DNA of 64,000 bases, from the NCBI GenBank assembly GCA_947359465.1, contig OX375880.1:12904120-12968119 (forward strand). Reading direction: 5' to 3'. Position numbers and translations under genes: made by a program. The notes beneath the pieces are model-generated. The model worked only from the letters and a program-made list of their open reading frames with translations, searched no databases and was not told where the DNA came from. Positions within the stretch are counted from its first letter, which is position 1. Each line of letters opens with the position of its first letter. Below, in pieces: positions 33,014 through 42,844 of the stretch. The stretch comes from Metellina segmentata (taxonomy: Eukaryota > Arthropoda > Arachnida > Araneae > Tetragnathidae).

Positions 33014-33740
33014 GGAAAACGAGTTAACCGATAGAATAAGACATGATTAGGGGGATTTCTGGGTAGCTTATTGATAAGGACTTAGTGCAGAGTCCTAGTA
33101 TTAACATGTATATTTAACATAAGAGGAATTTGCATAAATAAGACAGTATTTAATTATTTAAGTTTTTTTTTTTTTTAGTTTATTCGAATTTGGTTACAAA
33201 TCTTACTTTAATTTTCCTTTTTGTTATTTTTTCCCCATAAAATGTGAGATAAAGCTCCATGAGGGAATATTGAAAATTTGTTTGGCATTCTATACATTCA
33301 CTTAAACACTAATTATACATTAGATGCCGTAGCACATATTTTATTGCAGAATTTATTTTTAAATACTGTACACTTAAATAAAAGTACAAAAATCATTTTT
33401 CTTTTATTTGAAAACTTTGCAAGACCCACACTATGAACATGTATCCTTGTAATTTTTTTAAAATTGAACCAAAGAAAACTCACCCAAATACCACAGAAGT
33501 ACAACACGGGACTTACAGAAGTAAGTTGATTAAACAAAGAAACAGTGGAACAAAGTTAATTAAACTTACAAGATTTGATGACCTTAACAAATGAGTAGAA
33601 ACGCAGATGACTACTTGTACATTTGAAGAAGTTATAATCGTATTGAAATCTAAACCATATGTTATTTTTGTAATTATTATTTACTAGTCGTATAATTTTT
33701 TAAAAATAAATCTGGCTAAAATTTAGTGATTCAATTTTTT

Positions 33741-34159
33741 AGATTTACAAACGTTTTGAAATGAAATTTTCTTTGATTTATTGTAAAATATTAAGATGCT
33801 TTTACACAAAAATTAGATACTATTACACATATTTTAATAATGATTTTGAAAAAATACGATTGAAACACATAAATTAGCTATTATTAAAAAATTTTAAATG
33901 CAGATTACAAAAAAAAAAAAAATTTCAATTTACAGTTAAGACATTTTTTTTTAGATTTACAAACGTTTTGAAATGAAATTTTCTTTGATTTATTGTAAAA
34001 TATTAAGATGCTTTTACACAAAAATTAGATACTATTACACATATTTTAATAATGATTTTGAAAAAATACGATTGAAACACATAAATTAGCTATTATTAAA
34101 AAATTTTAAATGCAGATTACAAAAAAAAAAAAAAATTTCAATTTACAGTTAAGACATTT
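33741..34159. repeat. 212-bp tandem duplication, left arm only
   Basis: AGATTTACAAACGTTTTGAA starts both copies (33741 and 33953), which continue nearly identically through GCAGATTAC, an A run and TTTCAATTTACAGTTAAGAC. The matching stretch in the right arm (about 39325-39530) is present once, so the duplication followed the inversion. Confidence 0.88.
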
Positions 34160-35042
34160 AGCAGTTTAATTTCTTAAAGCATGTTTTTATGTAAGAAAAA
34201 AATTAAGAAGAAACCTGTAAAAGTAATATATTTTTTACCTTTAGTTGAAACTTTGCAAGACCCATACTATGAAGACGTTTACTTGTACATTTGAAGTAGT
34301 GAAAATGAATATTAATAAACTTTTAGTCCTTGAAGTTCTAAATGAAATGTTCTTTTTTCTAATGCTCTTACAAACCATACATTTTACTAAACATATGAAC
34401 TTCTTTTTATTTACTTGAAAACCTTGTGTATATTATGCAGTTTAAATTGCAGAGCCAAATGCCAATTTTTTACAAGTATTTTACAAGATACTTTGTATAG
34501 GTCTTTTAGAATTTTAGATGTACTACATTGCTACGTTAAATGGATAGTAAGTGGGTTTTTGTGATTTTTGAAAATAATGTGTACATTTTAAGGCTGCTAA
34601 ACAAAATAAATTATTGCCCTTTCTTGATAGTTAATGCATAATCTAAAGATTTACTCACACCACTGATAGTTTTACACATGAGTAAAATTAAAAAACAACG
34701 GAAAATTTTAAATACTAATTAATTTTTAAATGAACAAATATCATTGAAATAATGTTTAAGTATGAATTGTATGTATTCTTCAAACAATCTCTGCAAAAAA
34801 AAACAAATTGTTATAAAACATATTGAAAAATAATTCTAAAACATATTGAAAAATAATTCTAGAAAGAAGTCATACTGAAACAAAGTAAACTATATAACAC
34901 TTTTTAATTGAAAAAACACAGGATTCATATATTTTACACAAAGTAATGCATTATAGTAAAAACAAAAGAACGTATTTTTTACATGCCTGCATTTTTTAAG
35001 AGACAAATATTTCCTATGAGCCAGTTATTAAAAGCCGTCACC

Positions 35043-35525
35043 TCAGCTTTTGGGGCAATGTAAATGATTTTTGTGATGACCACATGATAGTTTTTCGATC
35101 TCTTTGTTGGTGCTTCGAGCACATAGTACATCGAATTTTGGACACCCAAAGTGTTCCAAGTTGATGTTTGGAATATTCAAGGCATCTAAGCGTTGTTTCT
35201 CAACACAACCACCTTTGTAAGTAACTAGGTACTGAGAGACACTCTTTGTCTGCTTGTACAATTCCAAAAGTTTAGAGTCTAGACTTTCCAAGGGATACAC
35301 GTTTTGCCATACTATGGGACAGAAAGGAAGTCCACAGACGTAATTTTCAACATATCGCACAGTTTTACGATCTTTGACACTAAGTTTATACTTATAAGGC
35401 GATAGGTTAAAACGAATACTTGCAACTACTTGCGATTTTATAGCGATGTAACCGTATTTACGTACTAAGAAACCTTCGTTAGTTTGAAATCCATCAAAAT
35501 CCACAATTGCGCAAATGTTAAACAT
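35043..35525 (-). CDS. Unknown protein, left-arm copy (160 aa, complete)
   Basis: Starts MFNICAIVDFDGFQTNEGFL and ends with a Cys/His cluster, SCGHHKNHLHC (C148, H150, H151, H154, C157), which looks like a small metal site. The N-terminal hydrophobic-D-x-D-G-F segment, a YG(Y/I) start of a second strand and NLEHFGCPKFDV before the Cys/His cluster recall small uncharacterised proteins often repeated in arthropod genomes. An RNase H-fold or exonuclease-like origin is only a guess. The right arm has the same gene (38035-38454) with 9 differences in the 134 shared residues, and both remain open. It points away from the adjoining IAP-like gene, with the two starts about 620 bp apart, so they could share a promoter region. 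Confidence 0.7.
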   Translation of the reverse strand: MFNICAIVDFDGFQTNEGFLVRKYGYIAIKSQVVASIRFNLSPYKYKLSVKDRKTVRYVENYVCGLPFCPIVWQNVYPLESLDSKLLELYKQTKSVSQYLVTYKGGCVEKQRLDALNIPNINLEHFGCPKFDVLCARSTNKEIEKLSCGHHKNHLHCPKS

Positions 35526-35779
35526 TGCTATTGAAAAGCGTTATATGCTCGTGGAAAAATAATTCTAAACTGGAGACACAAAGAACCTAACTATATATAA
35601 CACCATACACTTACTAATCAGTAAAGTTAATCTTATTTTAGTCTTTTATCTTTTGTGAGTAACAATAAACTCGTAAGTGAAGAATGTACTCAGAAAACAC
35701 GTGCTTGTGATAATGTAACAAGTAAAGCTTTATGTTGTAATACAGGATTTTAACAAAAGGGGGTATGCTTAAGTGTGCA

Positions 35780-35803
35780 TGTAATTTTTTTTTTTTTTTT
35801 TTT
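35780..35803. repeat. Poly-T run in left arm
   Basis: About 18 T. The inverted partner near 37727-37739 is a shorter A run, so the tract has changed length since duplication. Confidence 0.6.
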
Positions 35804-36141
35804 TGCTCTATCACGTAGATGAGCTGAATACAATTCAATTCGGTGACTAAACTTGAGCAAGAAAAAAATATGTAACCAAATATAATTTATACTCGAGGAA
35901 CTTGTTTTTTTACTTTCTTTAAAGTACACTGATTTCTCTTGATTATGCTGTTTTATTTTTCTAAATTTACATCAGTAAATTGAATTACTTATTTATGGGC
36001 ACAAATCTTTGCCTTTTGTTGAACAGAAATTAGTATCAGATTTTTTTAAATTGACGAAGATAACCTTTATGAGGGGATTCAACTCAATAGGCCCTATAAT
36101 TTTACACTTAAGAGCAACAGAGCAGTATAGTTTTTTGGAAA

Positions 36142-36694
36142 ATGAATAACAATTATGTAAATTTGAAGCCAAAATTTCCAATCATGTCTATGCTTAATAA
36201 ACGTCTATCTACGTTTAGAGATTGGCCACGCACAAACTTTGAGATTTGGGACCTGGCCGAAAACGGATTCTTTCATACGGGTGTATCGGACAAGGTCAGG
36301 TGTTATTGGTGTGGCGAAGGACTTGAAAATTGGCAAGAAGAGGATGTAGTGAGACACGAACACATAAAGTTTTATCCAAAATGTTTGGTAGCCCAACAAC
36401 AGCAAATGATTTCTGACCCTAGATCAAAAAGAACGTCAACAGATGAAATTGTACAGGTGGATGAAATCAAGATTAATACCAATGGTTTAATAAAACCCTA
36501 TGTAAAAAAATTACCCCTCAAACAACGACAAGGACGTACGACTTTGTAAAATTTGTTTAGAATCAGAAATGGATGCTACTTTACAGCCTTGCGGTCATCT
36601 GGTGACATGCATGAGATGTACGAAAGGTCTCTTAACGTGTCCTATGTGCCGAACCAATATTTTACATAAAATTAAAACGTACATTTGTTACTAA
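36142..36694 (+). pseudogene. IAP-like gene: BIR domain and frameshifted RING finger
   Basis: The first frame (36142-36549, 135 codons) starts MNNNYVNLKPKFPIMSMLNK and carries a BIR domain at residues about 21-84: RLSTFRDWP, ENGFFHTG, then zinc ligands C54, C57, H74 and C81 in exact C-x2-C-x16-H-x6-C spacing. The frame closes at 36549. In the +1 frame, 36545-36694 encodes a C-terminal IAP-type RING (CKIC ... CGHLVTCMRC ... CPMC) ending ICY and a stop. A 7-A run at 36505-36513 is a likely place for the one-base difference. BIR+RING proteins bind caspases or related partners and act as E3 ubiquitin ligases, blocking apoptosis in the cytoplasm. The first ~60 bp lie in the inverted arm, the rest in the loop. 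Similar genes occur in insects and in some of their viruses; the source is undecided. Confidence 0.85.
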
Positions 36695-37045
36695 ACGTTA
36701 TCTACCATTTATCAATTCAAGTAGCAGATGTAATTTTTAGTGACTAACTGAACATGACGTGAAAGAATTCCATAAGAGTGGTATTTTGAGTTTAATGTTA
36801 TTAAAGTAATACATGTGCGGCAGCAAAAAGACTCGTAAGGAGGTACGATACTTCTAAAATAATTATAAGACTTTCTATCAAGGACTTGTGGTAAAATCGT
36901 GTAGGAAAGACTTATACCTCTTCTAAATATATTAAATATAATAACTATTTTACTTATCTGTTGTTTGTTCATTACATGCTAAACCTATGTTGGATAGAGG
37001 AATTTTAAAGTGCCTTAAAAAGGAGTTACAAATTACTTAAATAGG
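36695..37045. other. Remainder of the single-copy loop of the palindrome
   Basis: AT-rich, no gene. It lies between the RING end and the point where the right arm begins (about 37046, TTTATTAAGCATAGACATGC). Confidence 0.5.
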
Positions 37046-37274
37046 TGTTTATTAAGCATAGACATGCTTGGAAATTTTGGCTTCAAATTTACATAATGGT
37101 TATTCATTTTCCTAAAAACTATACTGCTCTGTTACTCTTAAGTGTAAAATTATAGGGCCTATTGAGTTAAATCCCCTCATAAAGGTTATCTTCGTCAATT
37201 TTAAAAAATCGGATACTAGTTCAAAGATACTAATTTCTGTACAACAAAAGGCAAAGATTTGAGCCCATAAATAA

Positions 37275-37461
37275 TCCATCTGTTGGTGTTCTTTTTGATC
37301 TAGGGTCAGCAATCATTTACTGTTGCTGGGCTACCAAACATTTTGGATAAAACTTTACGTGTTCGTGTCTCACTACATCCTCTTCTTGCCAATTTTCAAG
37401 CCCTTCGCCGCACCAATAACACCTGACTCTGTCCGATACACCCGTATAAAACAATCCGTTT
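37275..37461 (-). pseudogene. BIR-domain fragment inserted in right arm
   Basis: The minus strand encodes GLFYTGVSDRVRCYWCGEGL and WQEEDVVRHEHVKFYPKCLV: the middle and end of the BIR domain with all four zinc ligands, as in the left-arm gene. It stops in the linker (AQQQ..). It is displaced: an approximately 80-bp arm segment (CGTCAATTTTAAAAAATC to GAGCCCATAAATAA) is present on both sides (37193-37274 and 37463-37543). The fusion point GACGAAAACGG resembles both parents, suggesting microhomology-mediated joining. The 68-codon frame at 37317-37523 begins in arm sequence and is not a real gene start. Confidence 0.85.
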
Positions 37462-38034
37462 TCGTCAATTTTAAAAAATCTGATACTAGTCAAAGATACT
37501 AATTTCTGTTCAACAAAAGGCAAAGATTTGAGCCCATAAATAAGTAATTCAATTTACTGATCTAAATTTAGAAAAATAAAACGGCATAATCAAGAGAAAT
37601 CAGTATACTTTAAAGAAAGTAAAAAAAACAAGTTCCTCGAGTATAAATTATACTTGGTTACATATTTTTTTTTCTTGCTCAAGTTTAGTCACCGAATTGA
37701 ATTGTATTCAACTCATCTACGTGCTAGAGCAAAAAAAAAAGAACAAATTACATGCACATTTAAGCATACCCCCTTTTCTGTATTACAACTGTACTGTATT
37801 ACTTTTCTGTATCATCCTGTATTACAACGTAAAGCTTTACTTGTCACGTTATCACAAGCACGTGTTTTCTGAGTACATTCTTCACTTACGAGTTTATTGT
37901 TACTCACAAAAGATAAGACTAAAATAAGATTAACTTTACTGATTAGTAAGTGTATGGTGCTATATATAGTTCAGTTCTTTGTGTCTCCAGTTTACAATTA
38001 TTTTTCCACGAGCATATAACGCTTTTGAATAGCA

Positions 38035-38454
38035 ATGTTTAACATTTGCGCAATTGTGGATTTTGATGGATTTCAAACTAACGAAGGTTTCTTAGTACGT
38101 GAATACGGTTACATTGCTATAAAATCGCAAGTAGCTGCGAGTATTCGTTTTAACCTATCGCCTTATAAGTATAAACTTAGTGTCAAAGATGGTAAAACTG
38201 TGCGATATGTTAAAAATTACGTGTGTGGACTTCCTTTCTGTCCCATAGCATGGGAAAACGTGTATCCCTTAGAAAGTCTAGACTATAAACTTTTGGAATT
38301 GTACAAGCAGACAAAGAGTGTCTCTCAGTACCTAGTTGCTTACAAAGGTGGTTGTGTTGAGAAACAACGCTTAGATGCCTTGGATATTCCAAACATCAAC
38401 TTGGAACACTTTGGGTGTCCAAAATTCGATGTACTTTTAATAACTGGCTCATAG
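38035..38454 (+). CDS. Unknown protein, right-arm copy (139 aa, C-terminus lost)
   Basis: Matches the left-arm gene from MFNICAIVDFDGF to FGCPKFDVL with 9 substitutions in 134 residues, mostly conservative. After that a deletion of about 90 bp (equivalent to left-arm 35035-35125, junction near 38434) removes the Cys/His cluster and fuses the frame to LITGS and a stop. If the cluster binds metal, this copy has lost it. It points outward, towards the AlkB-like gene in the opposite orientation. Confidence 0.65.
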   Translation: MFNICAIVDFDGFQTNEGFLVREYGYIAIKSQVAASIRFNLSPYKYKLSVKDGKTVRYVKNYVCGLPFCPIAWENVYPLESLDYKLLELYKQTKSVSQYLVAYKGGCVEKQRLDALDIPNINLEHFGCPKFDVLLITGS

Positions 38455-39967
38455 GAAATATTTGTCTCTTAAAAAATGCAGGCATGTAAAAAATACGTTC
38501 TTTTGTTTTTACTATAATGCATTACTTTGTGTAAAATATATGAATCCTGTGGTTTTTTTTTTCAATTAAAAAGTGTTATATAGTTTACTTTGTTTCAGTA
38601 TGACTTCTTTCAAAATGTTTTAGAATTATTTTTCAATATGTTTTAGAATTATTTTTCAATATGTTTTAGAACAATTTGTTTTTTGCAGAGATTGTTTGAA
38701 GAATACATTAAATTCATACTTAAACATTATTTCAATGATATTTGTTCGTTTAAAAATTAATTAGTATTTAAAATTTTCCGTTGTTTTTTAAATTTTACTC
38801 ATGTGTAAAACTATCAGTGGTGTGAGTAAATCTTTAGATTATGCATTAACTATCAAGAAAGGGCAATAATTTATTTTGTTTAGCAGCCTTAAAATGTACA
38901 CATTATTTTCAAAAATCACAAAAACCCACTTACTATCCATTTAACGTAGCAATGTAGTACATCTAAAATTATAAAAGACCTATACAAAGTATCTTGTAAA
39001 ATACTTGTACAAAATTGACATTTGGCTCTGCAAATTTAAACTACATAACATACACAAGGTTTTCAAGTAAATAAAAATAAGTTCATATGTTTAGTAAAAT
39101 GTATGGTTTGCAAGAGCATTAGAAAAAATAACATTTTATTTAGAACTTCAAGGACTAAAAGTTTATTAATATTCATTTTGACTACTTCAAATGTACAAGT
39201 AAACATCTTCATAGTATGGGTTTTGCAAAGTTTCAACTAAAGGTAAAAAATATTTTACTTTTACAGGTTTCTTCTTAATTTTTTTTCTTACATAAGAACG
39301 CGCTTCAAGAAATTAAACTGCTAAATGTCTCAATTGTTAATCAAAAATAATTTTTTTGTAATCTGCATTTAAAAATTTGTAATAATAGCTAATTTATATG
39401 TTTCAATCGTATTTTTTCAAAATCATTATTAAAATATGTGTAATAGTATCTAATTTTGGTGTAAAAGCATCTTAACATTTTACAATAAATCAAAGAAAAT
39501 TTCATTTAAAAAAGTTTGTAAATCTAAAAAATTAAATCACTAAATTTCAGACAGATTTATTTAAATAAAAAAATAATATGGCAAAGAAAGAATAATTAAA
39601 AAATAATATATGGTTTGATTTTAATACAATTATACCTTCTTCAAATGAACAAGGAGTCATTTGCGTTTCTACTCATTTGTTAAAGTCATCCAACTTTGTA
39701 AGTTTAATTAACTTTGTTCCACTGTTTCTTTGTTTAATCAACTTACTTCTGTAAGTCCCGTGTTGTACTTCTGTGGTATATGGGTGAGTTTTCTTTGGTT
39801 CAATTAAAAAAATTTACAAGGAAGCATGTTCATAGTATGGGTCTTGCAAAGTTTTCAAATAAAAGAAAAAAGATTTTTGTATTTTTACTTAAGGGTATGT
39901 TATTTAAAAATAAATTCTGCAATAAAATATGTGCTATAGCATCTAATGTATAATTAGTGTTTAAGTG
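38455..39967. repeat. Right arm of the palindrome, AT-rich spacer
   Basis: Inverted counterpart of 33299-35034. Shared landmarks include TACACATTATTTTCAAAAAT, GTAATAGTATCTAATTTT and CTTTGTTCCACTGTTTCTTT. No frame of note. Small indels and substitutions throughout show the arms are not recent identical copies. Confidence 0.8.
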
Positions 39968-39997
39968 AAAGCATCTAAATTAAAAAAACATAAATAT

Positions 39998-40558
39998 TTA
40001 TAGCAAATAAAATTTCATTTCAGATCTTGCATTGTAAAAGACACAATTTTTAAAATTAGAGTTGTAGTTCTTTCTAGAAAACACAAACTGTCTTTTTTGT
40101 CCAAATGAAACAGACGCTATGGGTGCATTATGATCCAAGTCCTTCTCGTTGTCTTTATGTGCAGCTATAGAATCCTTACCATCTTTATAATAGTTCATCA
40201 ACACAAAATTAAATCTTGCATCAATTATTCGTTCCACTTCACCCTTTATTTCCAACAGTAAAGGAGACCAGGGCTTGGCTGCAATACACGATCCACTAAA
40301 GGTATAGCTTATACCTTCGTCCCCGTATGCTACAAGTTGTCGAGGCACAGTATGTTTCTTACCGTAAATTTCTATAGTAGTTTCCTCTTTCTTTAAATAC
40401 GTTAATTCGTTTACCAATCGACGGAAATATGACCAACCAACACAATCCGCAAACAATTTACCATATTCATAGCATAAAGAATCTTTACAGTATTTCTGAA
40501 AACACTGTTCTTTGTCTGTTCGAATTTTCTTTGCAGGTCTAATATCACTAGAATTCAT
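39998..40558 (-). pseudogene. AlkB/ALKBH2-like dioxygenase, C-terminally truncated
   Basis: 186 codons starting MNSSDIRPAKKIRTDKEQCF. Family features: VPRQLVAYGDEGISYTFSG (substrate-loop region, residues 71-89), KPWSPLLLEI, FNFVLMNYYKDGKDSIAAHK with the iron ligands H134 and D136 of the HxD motif, and PIASVSFGQKRQFVF. These match ALKBH2/3-type DNA repair enzymes, which use iron and 2-oxoglutarate to remove alkyl groups from bases. The frame then leaves the family (CVFYNARSEMK..) and stops. The distal iron His and the 2-oxoglutarate-binding Arg, expected about 50-60 residues on, are missing, so activity is unlikely. The stop lies 31 bp from where the inverted arm resumes (39967), so the truncation and the arm breakpoint may be one event. 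The left arm has no copy. Confidence 0.85.
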
Positions 40559-41310
40559 GATATATCTAAAAACAGTAGAAGGACAAAAATCCAGAGAAGC
40601 AGTTATTCAAAGACCCAAGAAACAAGTTCAATTACGCTTTTAAAAGCCTCTTAGTTATCAAATAGTATAATCACTTTATTTTGTTTGGTCCCTAACATTT
40701 TTCAGATACCACAACACGTGTACTTCAGTAGTTTAAGCTAATCTTTAATTTTCTTATGAATCACTTTTATTGATGACTCCTTGTATACGTCCGTTCCTTC
40801 TATTTAACCTACACGTGCAAAAACATACTTCTTAGTCATGTGTAATTCTCTTGTGACGTCATTCACAACGTCACTCCTCGCCTTGTATTCCTCTGCGCTT
40901 ACGTTCGTAGACAAATCGCTGTGATTAGGTACCTACATGTTCTAACAAGTAATCTGACGTCACAGAATGACCATTCCCAATTAAATAAACCAAACCTGTT
41001 GCCACTCACCCGTAAAGAAACTTCTATGTAATTCCTACAAAAATAAAACAACTCAACTCCATTCCTGGAAAATAGAAATTATTTAAAGTAATAATAGTAG
41101 GAATCCTACATCTCAACTTGACTCCACATGACATCACATCAAAATCTCAGAAAAGATCTCAAGTCCCAAACGTAAACACACTGCCGGTTGCCATTCCACA
41201 ATAGATAAACTATAAAAAACCTGAAATCAAAACAAAACAACTCAACTCCACTCGACCCCAATGTTATCACTTAGCAGCAGTTCTCCTTCACCTCAACTCA
41301 AGTCCACACG
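40559..41310 (-). promoter_or_regulatory. Upstream region of the AlkB-like gene with two CRE-type sites
   Basis: Perfect TGACGTCA palindromes (ATF/CREB-type sites) lie at 40854-40861 and 40955-40962, with ACACGTG E-box-like words near 40716 and 40811. They are 300-400 bp upstream of the ATG. No TATA motif is clearly placed. This segment is unique to the right arm. Regulatory function is inference from motif identity. Confidence 0.35.
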
Positions 41311-41316
41311 TCTCGT

Positions 41317-41475
41317 TTTCTTCAAACGATCCTCCGATTCAGAACTCTCATAGCCCTTATCGGTAAATCTGCGCTTCTTATCGCTCTCCGCATTTTCCTC
41401 ACTTTTTCCGCTTTTCCTCACTTTTACGCTTTTCCTCTGATCCAGAACTCTCAAATTCCTACTAGTACTTGTAAT
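41317..41475 (-). pseudogene. Ser/Glu/Lys/Arg-rich peptide segment, right arm
   Basis: Inverted counterpart of 32860-33019. On the minus strand a frame reads RNLRVLDQRKSVKVRK ... RRFTDKGYESSESEDRLKKT and RRVDLS, then stops. No start codon is evident upstream in the same frame. It could be an exon of a gene, since a second frame contains EFESSGSEEKRK, a near-repeat of YESSESEDRLK. Confidence 0.35.
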
Positions 41476-41930
41476 ATAATATGTACTACAAAAACAACAG
41501 TACGTTTATTAAGGGATTAATTACAAGGTAATAATAAGAATACTTTTAATGAGAAATTTGAGCTTGAGGTTTTTTGATAATTTCATTTTTATTGGGTCTT
41601 AAAAATGTCATTTAACAGTCTCGATCTTTTTTTTTTTTTTCGTTTTTATGTTTGTTAATATTGAAAATCCGAATACACACAAATAAGATGTAGAAAATTG
41701 TGATAATACTTTTAAAGCTTTTTTTGACTATCATGGGATAATCGCATCACGTTGGGGCGAATATTTCACTTTATGAAAGGTCACAGTTATCGAATATAAA
41801 ACCAGTTAAAAATATGGTACTTAACTGTAAAAACTACAGTTTTCTTTAATTTAAATAAACTTTACTCGTAATAAAAAAAAAGCATTATAATTTTTACTCC
41901 ATACATTTCTAAAATTTGGGGGCACACAAA
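41476..41930. other. Right-end spacer of the 9.2-kb element
   Basis: AT-rich, no gene. Not shared with the left end apart from the terminal region. Confidence 0.4.
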
Positions 41931-41961
41931 AGTGCCGCGGCACAGTGGTTGAGAATCACTG

Positions 41962-41969
41962 ATCTAATT
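41962..41969. repeat. Target-site duplication, right (ATCTAATT)
   Basis: Identical to 32708-32715 and directly follows CACTG at 41961. Confidence 0.9.
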
Positions 41970-42844
41970 GTTTTGTTTGGTTGTACGATGTCACCAGTGA
42001 AACGAGATACAAAGCATCAAAAATCATCTTTTGATCATTATTTCAAATTTGGATATCACGGCCAATGATCACGCACCGTCAGGTTTTCAAAAATAATTTA
42101 AATGAAGTTTGACAAAAATAAATAAATTTTGTTATTGACCGTTCTAATGACGGGCTTTTGTCCTAGTAATGTTAATAAAGCGTTAGTGCCTTTGCTTTCC
42201 AGTCTTTAATGTCTTTAAGGTACAACTTTGATATAAACTGTGAACTGTTTGTAAACAAATTGGCACCAGCTGGTATTGCTTCGCAATAGTTATCTACTTC
42301 ACGTGTGTAAAGCTTCGATATTGTTAAGGCTCGCAAATGTATGCTAGCCGAACAGTTCGCGAACTTCTAGTACTCATGATTGGGACGGGGGGTTTAGGGC
42401 GCCAAACGAGAGGTTCGTGAACCTCTAGTGACGATCCGCTTCTTGTCGGATTTTCGACGAACACAAAGGCATTTTCGGTTCAGATTCGGACGGCGTCTTG
42501 AGTAGTTCGTAGCTTTTCTTTCTGGTCGCGAGCCTCCAGACTCCCTTGTCATCACCGGTGGCTGAATAATGACTGCCTGGTGGTTCTCGCTTGGTTCCTT
42601 CCTCTACCATGGATCGCTGGAAGCGCACTGTGAAAATAATTTCTATGAACGGTTCACGAGCGGCTCGTGAATGGTTCGGTTCGAAAATGTATACGCACCT
42701 TTAACAGGAAGGAATTTCACAATTCCGGACAAAAAATTGAGTTAAACATTCAAAATGGTAGGTTAAAAATGAGGAGCATTTCTTGCCATGTTTTTTTTGT
42801 ATTTCCTAAAAAGCAAGAATGCTTCGCAGATGCAAATGAAGACA
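41970..42844. other. Unassigned
   Basis: No gene or repeat recognised. The minus frame at 42425-42628 has no domain. Confidence 0.35.

Larger units (their letters stand above)
32716..41961. mobile_element. 9.2-kb hAT-ended element carrying IAP-, AlkB- and unknown genes in a giant inverted repeat
   Basis: Left end CAGTGATTTTCAACC (32716); right end GGTTGAGAATCACTG (to 41961). Each is followed inward by a CGGCAC block. A perfect 8-bp duplication, ATCTAATT, lies at 32708-32715 and 41962-41969. CAGTG-type ends plus an 8-bp duplication are hAT traits. No hAT transposase is inside, so movement would need an enzyme in trans. The interior is a broken palindrome: 32860-33019 pairs with 41317-41475, and 33299-36203 pairs with about 37046-39967, around a single-copy loop (36204-37045). 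Cargo genes are listed separately. The 8-bp duplication shows the whole block entered this site as one unit. Confidence 0.88.

Noticed and set aside
36505..36550. Programmed frameshift joining BIR and RING
   Set aside because: The RING is in the +1 frame, whereas slippage at an A run in translation usually gives -1. A one-base indel is simpler.
32716..41961. Calling the 9.2-kb element an endogenous virus
   Set aside because: No capsid, polymerase or packaging gene is visible. IAP-like and AlkB-like genes occur in both hosts and viruses. The ends are hAT-type.
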